NCBI RefSeq assembly: GCF_019443125.1
Contig: NZ_JAHYXK010000005.1
Location: forward strand, 203,251-267,250
Direction of reading: 5' to 3'
DNA: 64,000 nt
Source: Pontibacter aydingkolensis
GTDB lineage: Bacteria; Bacteroidota; Bacteroidia; Cytophagales; Hymenobacteraceae
The notes under the pieces are model-generated. The model searched no databases and was not told the origin of the DNA. It was given only the letters and a program-made list of their open reading frames with translations. Within the stretch, counting starts at the first letter, position 1. The number at the start of each line of letters is the position of its first letter. Below are positions 43,853 through 52,160 of the stretch, one piece after another. A program made the translations under genes and the position numbers.

Positions 43853-44191
43853 ATGCAAGATAAAGTTGAAGAAAGATCCCTTGTAAACGTACTTAACCGC
43901 CTGCGCAAAGACGGCTACAAGTATGATTTTAAAGTTTCCGGCGACGGCAGACTTTGCACCATGGAAGAGAAAGACATGTTTGGGCCAGAGCAGGTTCGCA
44001 TTGTTGACTTCTATAGATTTGAGGGCGAAAGCGACCCGGACGACATGTCTATACTTTACGCTCTTGAAACAAGCAGTGGCTTAAAAGGAACCATCTCTAA
44101 CTCTTATGGCCCTTATGCTGATGAAAGTGTAGATAATTTTCTGAAGCAGGTAGAAGACCTAGGCAAGAACCTGGATAAAAAAGACAAGTAA
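43853..44191 (+). CDS. Conserved hypothetical protein, 112 aa
   Basis: 112 residues, soluble: MQDKVEERSLVNVLNRLRKD, FKVSGDGRLCTMEEKDMFGP, VDFYRFEGESDPDDMSILYA. Proteins like this occur across Bacteroidota and are sometimes labelled phosphoribosylpyrophosphate synthetase, but no PRPP-binding motif is visible, so I do not use that name. An 18-bp-stem terminator overlaps its last codons. Confidence 0.75.
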   Translation: MQDKVEERSLVNVLNRLRKDGYKYDFKVSGDGRLCTMEEKDMFGPEQVRIVDFYRFEGESDPDDMSILYALETSSGLKGTISNSYGPYADESVDNFLKQVEDLGKNLDKKDK

Positions 44192-44230
44192 AACAGAAAG
44201 GGCCGATGCAAAATCGGCCCTTTCTGTTTT
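44190..44230. terminator. 18-bp perfect-stem bidirectional terminator
   Basis: Arms 44190-44207 and 44213-44230 (AAAACAGAAAGGGCCGAT and its complement), 5-base loop, A/U tracts on both sides. It lies between the convergent 43853-44191 gene and the MscS gene ending at 44245. Confidence 0.9.
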
Positions 44231-44244
44231 AAATCAATTTATTG

Positions 44245-45168
44245 CTAATTTTCGTTAGTTCGGCCTTCTTTTAAAGAAGCATTTATACTTTGCAGCTCAT
44301 CGCTTAGCCTGTCGCCGCCCTTAATTGCAAAGTCTAGCGTACGGATAGGGAATGGAATGACAATGTTATTCGCATCAAAAGCCTTTTTAATGCGGATTAT
44401 CGCATCGCTTTTGGCTCCAACATAATCTACCTGCCGGCTGTAGCTTACCCAGAACCTGGCCTTAAAGTTGATGGAGCTGTCTCCAAAAGCATCATACATC
44501 ACCTCTACGTCACGGGTTTTAACCCGGTTCTTCACATCTTCCAGCGCCTCTATCACAATTTTCTGTACCCGCTCCAGGTCTTCGGCATATGAAATACCCA
44601 CCTCCAGGTCTACGCGCCTGGTCCCATGAAAAGACAAGTTTGTGACGGGATTTTCAAATACCATCTTGTTGGGCAGCTTTACCAACTCACCCGTTGGCTT
44701 ACGTATATCTATGGTGCGTAGAGTTATGCGTTCAATCACACCAAAGTAGTCATTAGTCTCTATCATATCGCCTACACCAAATGGTTTCTGCACAGCAATA
44801 ATCACCCCCGAAATAAAGTTGGCCGCAATATCCTGAAAGGCAAAACCCAGGGCCAAACCAATAATACCAACACCAGCCAGCAGCGAAACAACTACCTTAT
44901 CGAGCTTTAAAACACTTAGTACAAAGAAAAAGCCAATAAGTATTAGCGTTAAGTATAGTAATGTGGAGATCAGGTTGTTAAGTGCAGTACTATGAGAGAA
45001 ACGGCTTATTACATTATCTAACCCTCTGCGAATTACCCTGGCTATGTAAAAGGTTAATATTAGCAGGATAAGTGCCACAAAAAGGTTTGGCAACAGCAAT
45101 ATTATCTGGTTTCCCCAAACCTCCAGCTTGTTAATTAGCAGCTCCAGGGCATTGTTGATGTCTTTCAT
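44245..45168 (-). CDS. Small-conductance mechanosensitive channel (MscS family)
   Basis: 307 residues. N-terminal helices (about 20-45, 60-85, 90-125). The pore-lining helix 3 region has VVVSLLAGVGIIGLALGFAF then QDIAANFISGVII. The cytoplasmic beta and alpha/beta domains follow (GDMIETNDYFGVIERITLRT, then LPNKMVFENPVTNLSFHG). Opens under hypo-osmotic stress to release solutes. Inner membrane. Separate transcription unit. Confidence 0.93.
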   Translation of the reverse strand: MKDINNALELLINKLEVWGNQIILLLPNLFVALILLILTFYIARVIRRGLDNVISRFSHSTALNNLISTLLYLTLILIGFFFVLSVLKLDKVVVSLLAGVGIIGLALGFAFQDIAANFISGVIIAVQKPFGVGDMIETNDYFGVIERITLRTIDIRKPTGELVKLPNKMVFENPVTNLSFHGTRRVDLEVGISYAEDLERVQKIVIEALEDVKNRVKTRDVEVMYDAFGDSSINFKARFWVSYSRQVDYVGAKSDAIIRIKKAFDANNIVIPFPIRTLDFAIKGGDRLSDELQSINASLKEGRTNEN

Positions 45169-45210
45169 ATTTTACAGTAATGTTATACTTCTACTTCAGA
45201 TCTGTCTTTT

Positions 45211-46233
45211 TCAAGCCCATACTTTGGTACCTTCCGTGCAGTTGCGGCACATCTCTATATTGGCACGGGAGCCCAGCAGTGTTTGCCGGAATTTGTTATA
45301 CTTTGGCCCGCGCCATACATCTTTAAAGCTATGCTCTTTTAAGTCTCCCTGCCTGTATTCGGCGTCTTTATCAAAGCAACAGGGCACTACCAGGCCATCC
45401 CAGGTTATTACACAGGAGTGCCACATTTTCCAGCAGTGGTTTAACAGTTTGTTTTTGATCGTATAGCTGCCATCGCCATTATTTTTATACCTCGAGTAAT
45501 AATCTATAGTGGGTATAAGCGGAGAGCCTTGCTCATAATCATAGATCTGGGCTGTTTTAAACACCACCTCATCTACACCCAGCTCCTGCGCCAGTTGCTG
45601 TACGTCCTGCAATTGGTGCTCGTTGGGCCTCACCACCAGAAACTGAAACATGACGTGCGGTGTTTTGGACTTCAGCTTTTTTTTCCAGTTTATTATGTTG
45701 CGTGTACCCTCCAGCACCTTATCCAGTTTGCCGCCAACCCTGTAAGCGGCATAAGTTTCCTGGGTAGTACCGTCAATAGATACTATCAGGCGGTCCAGTC
45801 CGGATTCTACGGTTTTACGTGCTGTTTTATCGTCTAAATAATGCGCATTGGTAGAGGTAGCAGTGTAAATGCCTTTGCCGGACGCGTACTTTACCAGTTC
45901 CAAAAAATTTTTGTGCAGGTATGGCTCCCCCTGAAAGTAGAAGATGAGGTACAGCAGCCGCTTGTGAAGCTGGTCTATGGTGCTTTTAAAAAGCTCGTCG
46001 GGCAGCATACCGGTTGGCCTGGTAAAAGAGCGCAGGCCGCTGGGGCACTCAGGGCAGCGCAGGTTACAGGAGGTAGTCGGCTCCAGCGATATACTTAAGG
46101 GTAGCCCCCAATGTACGGCTTTGCCAGTAACTTTAGAAACCAGGTAGCTGCTTACAACCTGTGCTGCATTAAAGGCACGCTGCGGCGTCAGTTTCGACAA
46201 AAAATTAAACCCATCGGTCAGGTGCAGCTTCAT
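45211..46233 (-). CDS. Radical SAM/SPASM domain protein
   Basis: 340 residues. The radical SAM [4Fe-4S] motif is C-x3-C-x2-C (Cys56, Cys60, Cys63 in TSCNLRCPECPSGL), followed by YFQGEPYLHKNFLEL. The C-terminal SPASM-like cysteines are in HCWKMWHSCVITWDG, VVPCCFDKDAEYRQG and MCRNC, enough for an auxiliary cluster. No short peptide precursor was seen in the flanks, so the substrate is unknown; relatives act on peptides, sugars or lipids. Confidence 0.88.
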   Translation of the reverse strand: MKLHLTDGFNFLSKLTPQRAFNAAQVVSSYLVSKVTGKAVHWGLPLSISLEPTTSCNLRCPECPSGLRSFTRPTGMLPDELFKSTIDQLHKRLLYLIFYFQGEPYLHKNFLELVKYASGKGIYTATSTNAHYLDDKTARKTVESGLDRLIVSIDGTTQETYAAYRVGGKLDKVLEGTRNIINWKKKLKSKTPHVMFQFLVVRPNEHQLQDVQQLAQELGVDEVVFKTAQIYDYEQGSPLIPTIDYYSRYKNNGDGSYTIKNKLLNHCWKMWHSCVITWDGLVVPCCFDKDAEYRQGDLKEHSFKDVWRGPKYNKFRQTLLGSRANIEMCRNCTEGTKVWA

Positions 46234-46294
46234 GTGGTTATGTGGCTAAAGTATAGCTAAAGGCTTTGTAGTTGGTAATTCTGTATAAAATAAA

Positions 46295-46315
46295 GGGCAG
46301 CCGTTCTGGCTGCCC
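46295..46315 (-). terminator. Terminator after the baeRF gene
   Basis: 8-bp GC-rich stem GGGCAGCC / GGCTGCCC, 5-base loop, followed on the minus strand by TTTATTTTA. Confidence 0.75.
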
Positions 46316-46360
46316 CTCTAAGTTATACTTTCTGGTTTTAAAGACCAAAAACAGGTTTTC

Positions 46361-47542
46361 TTAATACCTGAACAAGGCCTTTACGTTGCCTTGTGCTTCG
46401 CTTAACTCGTTTAAACCGTTGTAGCTGCTTACAAATACTTTGCCGCCCTGGGCAATGGTTTTGATAGCTGCCAGGTTTATCAGGTCGTGGTCGCCGCGCT
46501 GATACTCTTTGTGCACCTCTGCTGTTGCTTTTGCTGCATCGTAGCTGCCCCAAACAGGCTCGCTTGGCGAGATAAATAGCGTGTCTACACGGCCATGAAC
46601 TGCCTCTGCGGCCACAGTAGCAATATCTTCAGAGGTAGAACCGGTGCCTGCCACGTTTTGATAACGTGTTAGTGAATCAGTGTGGCTTTGCTGCATAATT
46701 GGCTTAATTAATTTCAGCGCTTTGGCATGCAGGTCGTTTGCATTGTCGATTCCCTCGTTAATGTTAATGTTGTCCGGCACAATGTTTTTATACTTGCTGT
46801 GGCTTCTATAAAGGCTGCAGTAATGGTCTACGCCGGCAAGCACCAGCGGCTCATGTGAATCGTGCAATATTTTTTGCATGCTGTTGTCTATCTCTAACAC
46901 AAACTCACGCACACGCTCATGCTCCTCATCGCCTTTTGTAGCCCCTGGTCCATGCACAATGTTAGAGCCATTTACAGTGGTAGTGGAGTTAGTAAAATCT
47001 TGGTCGTTTCCTTTCACGTCAAATTTCAGTGCTTTATTCATCGTTTCCGGAACAAAAGAACTGATATCTATAGGCCTGATCTTCTCGACGGTTGCCTCAT
47101 AGAAAGCTACTTTTTCACGATACAACGAAAGTATAAAGAAACGGCCATTCTGGCTCAGGATAGGAAGTATAGGCGTAAAATAAAAATGGTCCAGCACATA
47201 CACTACATCAGGCATGGTAATAGGCAAGGTATAGTGGCTGGAGAAGCCCTTGGTAATAAAAACGGCAAGTCCCTCTGCCTGGTGGCGCCAGAAGTTACCG
47301 TCGTTTAAAAGCGCCTCTGCGGGCTTCATGTATTCTTCTATCTCGGATTCCGGTACGTCATGCCTTGCCAGTAATGCTCGTGCCTCCCTTATTTTATTTT
47401 TGAATAGTATGTGGTCCTGGCCGTTCAAGGCTTCTTTGCCTCCACGGTGAGTAGGTATAAAGATCGAAATGCAAAGTGCATTCTTCGTGTTGTTCTGCGA
47501 ATTAAGCAGTTTCTCAATGTCATTTTTATTGATCAATGCCAT
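46361..47542 (-). CDS. Bacterial archaeo-eukaryotic release factor (baeRF) family protein
   Basis: 393 residues. MALINKNDIEKLLNSQNNTK, then SIFIPTHRGGKEALNGQDHI, FFILSLYREKVAFYEATV, the central ERVREFVLEIDNSMQKIL, and PLVLAGVDHYCSLYRSHSKY match the baeRF families (domains related to eRF1/Dom34 with an RNase-H-like fold). The role in bacteria is unclear; translation quality control is suggested. An upstream -7 element was not firmly placed. Confidence 0.8.
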   Translation of the reverse strand: MALINKNDIEKLLNSQNNTKNALCISIFIPTHRGGKEALNGQDHILFKNKIREARALLARHDVPESEIEEYMKPAEALLNDGNFWRHQAEGLAVFITKGFSSHYTLPITMPDVVYVLDHFYFTPILPILSQNGRFFILSLYREKVAFYEATVEKIRPIDISSFVPETMNKALKFDVKGNDQDFTNSTTTVNGSNIVHGPGATKGDEEHERVREFVLEIDNSMQKILHDSHEPLVLAGVDHYCSLYRSHSKYKNIVPDNININEGIDNANDLHAKALKLIKPIMQQSHTDSLTRYQNVAGTGSTSEDIATVAAEAVHGRVDTLFISPSEPVWGSYDAAKATAEVHKEYQRGDHDLINLAAIKTIAQGGKVFVSSYNGLNELSEAQGNVKALFRY

Positions 47543-47692
47543 AGTTTATTTTGGTTAAGTATTAGATCTGAAACAATGTTATTTACTCATTTTAGAGCAA
47601 TAAGGGGGTAGAAGTTTAGTACGCATCTATACTAAGAACGGTTATTGAGCGGCAAAAGATGAAGTTTATACTTTTAATTAAAGGCACAAAAA

Positions 47693-47725
47693 AACCGCCT
47701 GACACTTTACAAATGCCAGGCGGTT
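47693..47725 (-). terminator. Terminator of the TlpA-like gene
   Basis: 9-bp stem AACCGCCTG / CAGGCGGTT with a 15-base loop; minus strand ends in seven U. It lies 22 bases past the stop at 47747. Confidence 0.85.
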
Positions 47726-47746
47726 GCTTTAAACAGGTAACACAGA

Positions 47747-49168
47747 CTATTTTACCGATGCCTGCGCTTCATTTATATACTTTAAAATATCGTTTGCGGC
47801 TTCTCTGTCTGTTGGCCTGCGTGGTTTTATACTTATAAAGCCGCCTTCTTCATCTATCAGGAAATAAGCCGGAATGTCTTTCAGGTTATAGCGTTTTACC
47901 AAATCGGCATCCATTCCTTTTAAGTATGCCTGTACGCCCTGCAGCTTTCTGCCGGTTACGGTCTTTTTCCATTTTTCCTCGTCCTCATCCAAGCCAACGT
48001 TTACAAACACCACCTCTTTATCTTTAAGCTGGCTGGTAAGCTGCTGCAGGTTTGGCATCTCTACCATGCAAAGGCCGCAGGTAGTACTCCAGAAGCTAAG
48101 GTATACTATTTTGCCTTTAAAGTCGCTTAGCGAAACGGATGCACCATTAGTATCTTTTAACTGGAAGTCGGGGGCAGGGCTGCCAATGGCAAACTCCTTG
48201 TTCTGGTTATAAAGCTTTGTAAAATAGGCATCAAGTTCAGGAGCTTTGTTATTTGCCCTGAAATCCTGCAGCATCTCCCCGGTATACTTCAGGTGGCCCA
48301 GTTGTATTGACTGCTTCAGGATATGCGCCTGTGCTACTGCTTTTGCCTGGCCCTGTAGTTTTTGCCCGGCAATGGTGTAGGCTGTTTTAAAGTATGATTT
48401 ATCGCTCTCTTTTATGCCAGCCTCGGTAGTATAGTATTTGGCGTAGTTTCGCAGAAATATGATAAAAGTATAGCTGAGCAGGTTATCTGGGCTGTTCAAG
48501 TCCAGGTGGCCAAGGAAAGTATAAAACTCTTCAGATGGCTTCTGTAAACGCTGCGTCATCAGCACACTTTCGCGCAGGCTCTGGTAAGTTATTTTATCGT
48601 TGGCGTATCCAAAGTTTATCTCAGCCAACGCAAACTTCCTGAACTTGTCAGACACAGGGTTTTTAGCGGTATACTTGTCCAGATTTTTAAGCTGGTCTTT
48701 TTTGCGGTGCTCCAGAAATGCGGTGAATTCCTTTTCGGACAGCTTAATATTGTCAGGCATTACCTGGTATTCCTCTACCTCGTCAAAGCGGCGGGTGTAC
48801 ATTGCAAGATAATTGTTTTCGTTAGCGCCTTTGCCTTCAAACTTGATGGTCTTGAGGAATTTATCGCCGTTAAAAACAAGGTTTAGTTCGTAACCGGGTT
48901 CCAGGTAAACCGGCACCACTTCGTCGCCGTGCAGCAGTTCTGCCACAATGGCGCTATTTACAGGCACCTCCATCTTAAAACTGCCGCCTTTCAGTTGCAC
49001 CGTGTTTTGCACCTCTTCAGGTATCAGCGGGTTTGGAGTAGTTGCAACTATTATTTCGTTGGAAAGCGGGTTTATTACCTTGCCTGTAATAATAGCTTTT
49101 CCTTGCGCAAAAACAGCCTGAACCTGCACCAGCAGCGTCAGCAACACGAGTAAAGATTTGTGTTTCAT
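47747..49168 (-). CDS. TlpA-like thioredoxin-domain protein
   Basis: 473 residues from the ATG at 49168 (MKHKSLLVLLTLLVQVQAVF), a signal peptide; a start at 49225 would add 19 residues ahead of it. The N-terminal half resembles DUF4369-type domains common before thioredoxin domains in Bacteroidota (GKVINPLSNEIIVATTPN). The C-terminal thioredoxin fold has FWSTTCGLCMVEMPNLQQ (active site CGLC), KDIPAYFLIDEEGG and KYINEA. A periplasmic disulfide reductase or thiol:disulfide oxidoreductase; partner unknown. Confidence 0.88.
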   Translation of the reverse strand: MKHKSLLVLLTLLVQVQAVFAQGKAIITGKVINPLSNEIIVATTPNPLIPEEVQNTVQLKGGSFKMEVPVNSAIVAELLHGDEVVPVYLEPGYELNLVFNGDKFLKTIKFEGKGANENNYLAMYTRRFDEVEEYQVMPDNIKLSEKEFTAFLEHRKKDQLKNLDKYTAKNPVSDKFRKFALAEINFGYANDKITYQSLRESVLMTQRLQKPSEEFYTFLGHLDLNSPDNLLSYTFIIFLRNYAKYYTTEAGIKESDKSYFKTAYTIAGQKLQGQAKAVAQAHILKQSIQLGHLKYTGEMLQDFRANNKAPELDAYFTKLYNQNKEFAIGSPAPDFQLKDTNGASVSLSDFKGKIVYLSFWSTTCGLCMVEMPNLQQLTSQLKDKEVVFVNVGLDEDEEKWKKTVTGRKLQGVQAYLKGMDADLVKRYNLKDIPAYFLIDEEGGFISIKPRRPTDREAANDILKYINEAQASVK

Positions 49169-49373
49169 AAAAAGTATAGAAAAGTATAACGTTGAATGCA
49201 GTACCTGCCAGAATATAAAAACCACTAACTACTTGTTAGTCAGTTATACTTTGGCTGCTTCTACACAAACATCACCCTCAACAGAAGTGCCGAAGTATAA
49301 AATTCCAGTCAGCAGCGAATTTCTGTAAAATACCAGAATCTACAAACTATACCTTAGATTAACACAAGGCAAC

Positions 49374-50753
49374 TTATCCGAATAAACTGCTGAACACATT
49401 CTCCAGCCTGCCGAACGCATGTATGTTGATGGAGAATTTGCTGAAGTCTACGCCTTTCTTGTTATACTTTGAAATGTAGATGTCTTTAAAGCCCAGTTTC
49501 TCAGCCTCGCTTATACGGTTCTCTACACGGTTTACAGCACGTATTTCACCTCCCAAACCTACTTCTGCTGCAAAACACGACGTGCTCGGGATGGCTATAT
49601 CCTCAAAAGACGAAAGTATAGACGCACATACGGCCAGGTCGAGGGCAGGGTCTTCTACTTTTAAGCCGCCGGCAATATTTAAAAATACGTCCTGGGCGCC
49701 TAGTTTGTAGCCTCCGCGCTTCTCCAGTACAGCCAGCAGCATGTTCAGACGCTTGGCATCGAAACCGGTGCTGGCACGTTGCGGTGTACCATAAGTAGCC
49801 GGACTTACAAGGCTCTGCACTTCGATCAAAAGTGGCCTGTTACCTTCCAAGGTTGCTCCTATACTTATGCCGCTAAAAGCATCTTCGCGCTGCGATATCA
49901 GGATCTCGGATGGGTTGCTTACTTCGCGCAGGCCGGAGCCCAACATCTCGTAAATGCCCAGCTCAGACGTAGAGCCAAAACGGTTCTTAGTGGTGCGAAG
50001 TATACGGTAGGTCATGTGGCGGTCGCCTTCAAAAGTTAAAACCGTATCTACCATGTGCTCCAGAATCTTTGGGCCTGCCAGGTTGCCTTCTTTGGTAATG
50101 TGGCCGATCAGGAAAACAGGTGTGCCACTTTCTTTGGCAAACTTCAGCAGCTCTGCCGTACACTCACGCACCTGACTCACACTGCCGGCACCAGCCTCTA
50201 TAAAAGAGGAGTGAAGCGTTTGGATAGAATCTATCACCAGCACTTGCGGCCGCAGTTGCTCTATTTGTTTAAAAATATTCTGTGTGCCAGTTTCGGTAAG
50301 TATAAAACAGTCTGATGTCTGGGCCAGAAGGCGTTCTGCACGCATTTTAATCTGCTGCTCGCTTTCTTCACCGCTTACATAGAGCACACGAAGCCCTGTC
50401 AGGCTAAGGGCAATCTGTAACATTAGCGTAGATTTTCCTATGCCTGGCTCACCACCTATCAGCACCATAGAGCCCGGCACAATGCCTCCGCCCAACACAC
50501 GGTTTAGCTCCTGGTCCTGAGCCATAATGCGGTTCTGCTCCTGGTAGCTTATGTCGGCAATTGGCTTAGGCTTGTTAGAAACCTGAGCTGAGCTGCTTCC
50601 TACTTTCCAGACACTGGTCGGAGTAATTTCCTCACGCTGCACTACCTCTTCCACATAAGTGTTCCATTCACCGCAGGCCGGGCATTTGCCTATCCATTTA
50701 GCTGATTGCGCGCCACAGTTCTGGCAGAAGTATGATGTTTTTATTTTAGCCAT
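49374..50753 (-). CDS. radA: DNA repair protein RadA
   Basis: 459 residues. A zinc finger at residues 10-27 (C-x2-C-x10-C-x2-C in CQNCGAQSAKWIGKCPAC), a RecA-like core with Walker A GGEPGIGKST (about residue 103), the KNRFG motif characteristic of RadA, and a C-terminal Lon-protease-like domain (GGYKLGAQDVFLNIAGGLKV). It aids branch migration and recombination repair. Monocistronic. Confidence 0.97.
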   Translation of the reverse strand: MAKIKTSYFCQNCGAQSAKWIGKCPACGEWNTYVEEVVQREEITPTSVWKVGSSSAQVSNKPKPIADISYQEQNRIMAQDQELNRVLGGGIVPGSMVLIGGEPGIGKSTLMLQIALSLTGLRVLYVSGEESEQQIKMRAERLLAQTSDCFILTETGTQNIFKQIEQLRPQVLVIDSIQTLHSSFIEAGAGSVSQVRECTAELLKFAKESGTPVFLIGHITKEGNLAGPKILEHMVDTVLTFEGDRHMTYRILRTTKNRFGSTSELGIYEMLGSGLREVSNPSEILISQREDAFSGISIGATLEGNRPLLIEVQSLVSPATYGTPQRASTGFDAKRLNMLLAVLEKRGGYKLGAQDVFLNIAGGLKVEDPALDLAVCASILSSFEDIAIPSTSCFAAEVGLGGEIRAVNRVENRISEAEKLGFKDIYISKYNKKGVDFSKFSINIHAFGRLENVFSSLFG

Positions 50754-50996
50754 TTAAAGTCTTAGATCGTTATTTTGTGTTCGTTTTTCGGGTATACTCA
50801 CCCGGCTTTTCAGAACAAATTTCAGCGGCAGAAGGATCAGTTTTTATACTTAAATAAAGGTTTATTTCTGCAGCTATTAAAGTATAAAAGTACATATTTC
50901 CTGCCGATAAACAGCTACTTTCTCACAGTACAATGTGCTGCTATCAGTAGCTTAAAAATACATATATTTATAGCTTTACTTTATTAAAATAAATCT

Positions 50997-52160
50997 ATGA
51001 AACAAACTTTACAAGCCGCTTTTCTTCTGTTTGTGTTTATACTTACCAGCTCAGCTGTGCAGGCCCAGAGTAACACAACACCTGCCTATCTTATTACTGC
51101 AAAATCAGATACATTACAAGGTATTCTATTGAAAGAGAAGAATATGTCTGAAAGTATTAATTTCAAACAAACAGGCAGCGAGGACTTTCAGCGTTATCCA
51201 GCAAAAGATATTAGAGGGTATAGCACAAGCAACAGTATCTTCTATGAATCAAAAGAGGTAAAGGTAGGCAAAGAAGACAGAGTAGTTCTTTTAAGAGTGA
51301 TTGTTGATGGACCTGTAAAACTTTACAGCGGTAGTGGTTTAATAGATGGCGTAGAGTTTTATATACAAAAGCCGGACTCTCCTGTTACTCAACTATACCA
51401 GGGCTACTATAAAGGCACTATTTCATCTGTTACCAGTGACTGTGACGCATTCCAGGTGTCATCTGAAAACCTCCCTAAATATACAGCCACAAGCCTGTCT
51501 GATTATGTGCGTAAATACAGTGCTTGTAAGTACAGTGGCAATGAAAGCAAAGTTTATTTAAACCACTCCAGGGTAGGTGTTTCCTATGGAATAAGGGCAG
51601 CAATGTTAACTTCCAGTTTACAATTCGATTCTAAATTGTCTGAAACTAGTGACGATTTTAATACAAACAATAACCTATCAGCTGGCATTTTTCTAAATTT
51701 TCACATGGCTGGCAACAAATGGTCTATTCAGCCAGAGATTTCTTATACTCAATACAGCTTTGAAAGTGTTTATGAGTACCAGCATCCTGTTGCTATAGAC
51801 TATACAAACACTTTTACTTACAAAACCACGCAGCTGCAGGTGCCTCTTCTGCTTAAGTACACTTTTGGTGAAAACCGAATGCGGCCGTTTGTAAATGCCG
51901 GACCAAGTATAAACTTCCTCATCTCTAACGATATACAAAGGACCACTACCAATGAAATAGGGCAGACATGGACAAAGAGTTATGACGATGCCAACCGATC
52001 TGTTGGGTATTTAGGTGGCGCTGGTTTACAGTATACCCTTAACGACAAAAGAGCGGTTCTTTTAGAGCTACGCTATAGCAGAGACATCTATAACAATGAA
52101 ATATATAACATGAGAGCTGTTATCAGCGGATACCATTTATCGGCAGCTATAACTCTTTAA
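50997..52160 (+). CDS. Outer-membrane beta-barrel protein
   Basis: 387 residues. Signal peptide (1-24, ending VQAQ). The region up to residue ~190 is soluble beta-rich (DTLQGILLKEKNMSESINFK). The C-terminal half has alternating beta-strands (VGVSYGIRAAMLTSSLQF, NKWSIQPEISYTQYSFES, YTLNDKRAVLLELRYSRD) and ends with the Leu/Ile-terminated strand AAITL, typical of PorT-like / OmpA-like barrels. Its stop codon overlaps that of the convergent histidine kinase gene. Confidence 0.8.
   Translation: MKQTLQAAFLLFVFILTSSAVQAQSNTTPAYLITAKSDTLQGILLKEKNMSESINFKQTGSEDFQRYPAKDIRGYSTSNSIFYESKEVKVGKEDRVVLLRVIVDGPVKLYSGSGLIDGVEFYIQKPDSPVTQLYQGYYKGTISSVTSDCDAFQVSSENLPKYTATSLSDYVRKYSACKYSGNESKVYLNHSRVGVSYGIRAAMLTSSLQFDSKLSETSDDFNTNNNLSAGIFLNFHMAGNKWSIQPEISYTQYSFESVYEYQHPVAIDYTNTFTYKTTQLQVPLLLKYTFGENRMRPFVNAGPSINFLISNDIQRTTTNEIGQTWTKSYDDANRSVGYLGGAGLQYTLNDKRAVLLELRYSRDIYNNEIYNMRAVISGYHLSAAITL

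Noticed and set aside
43853..44191. Phosphoribosylpyrophosphate synthetase
   Set aside because: The name is used for some relatives, but no PRPP-binding motif is visible in 112 residues.
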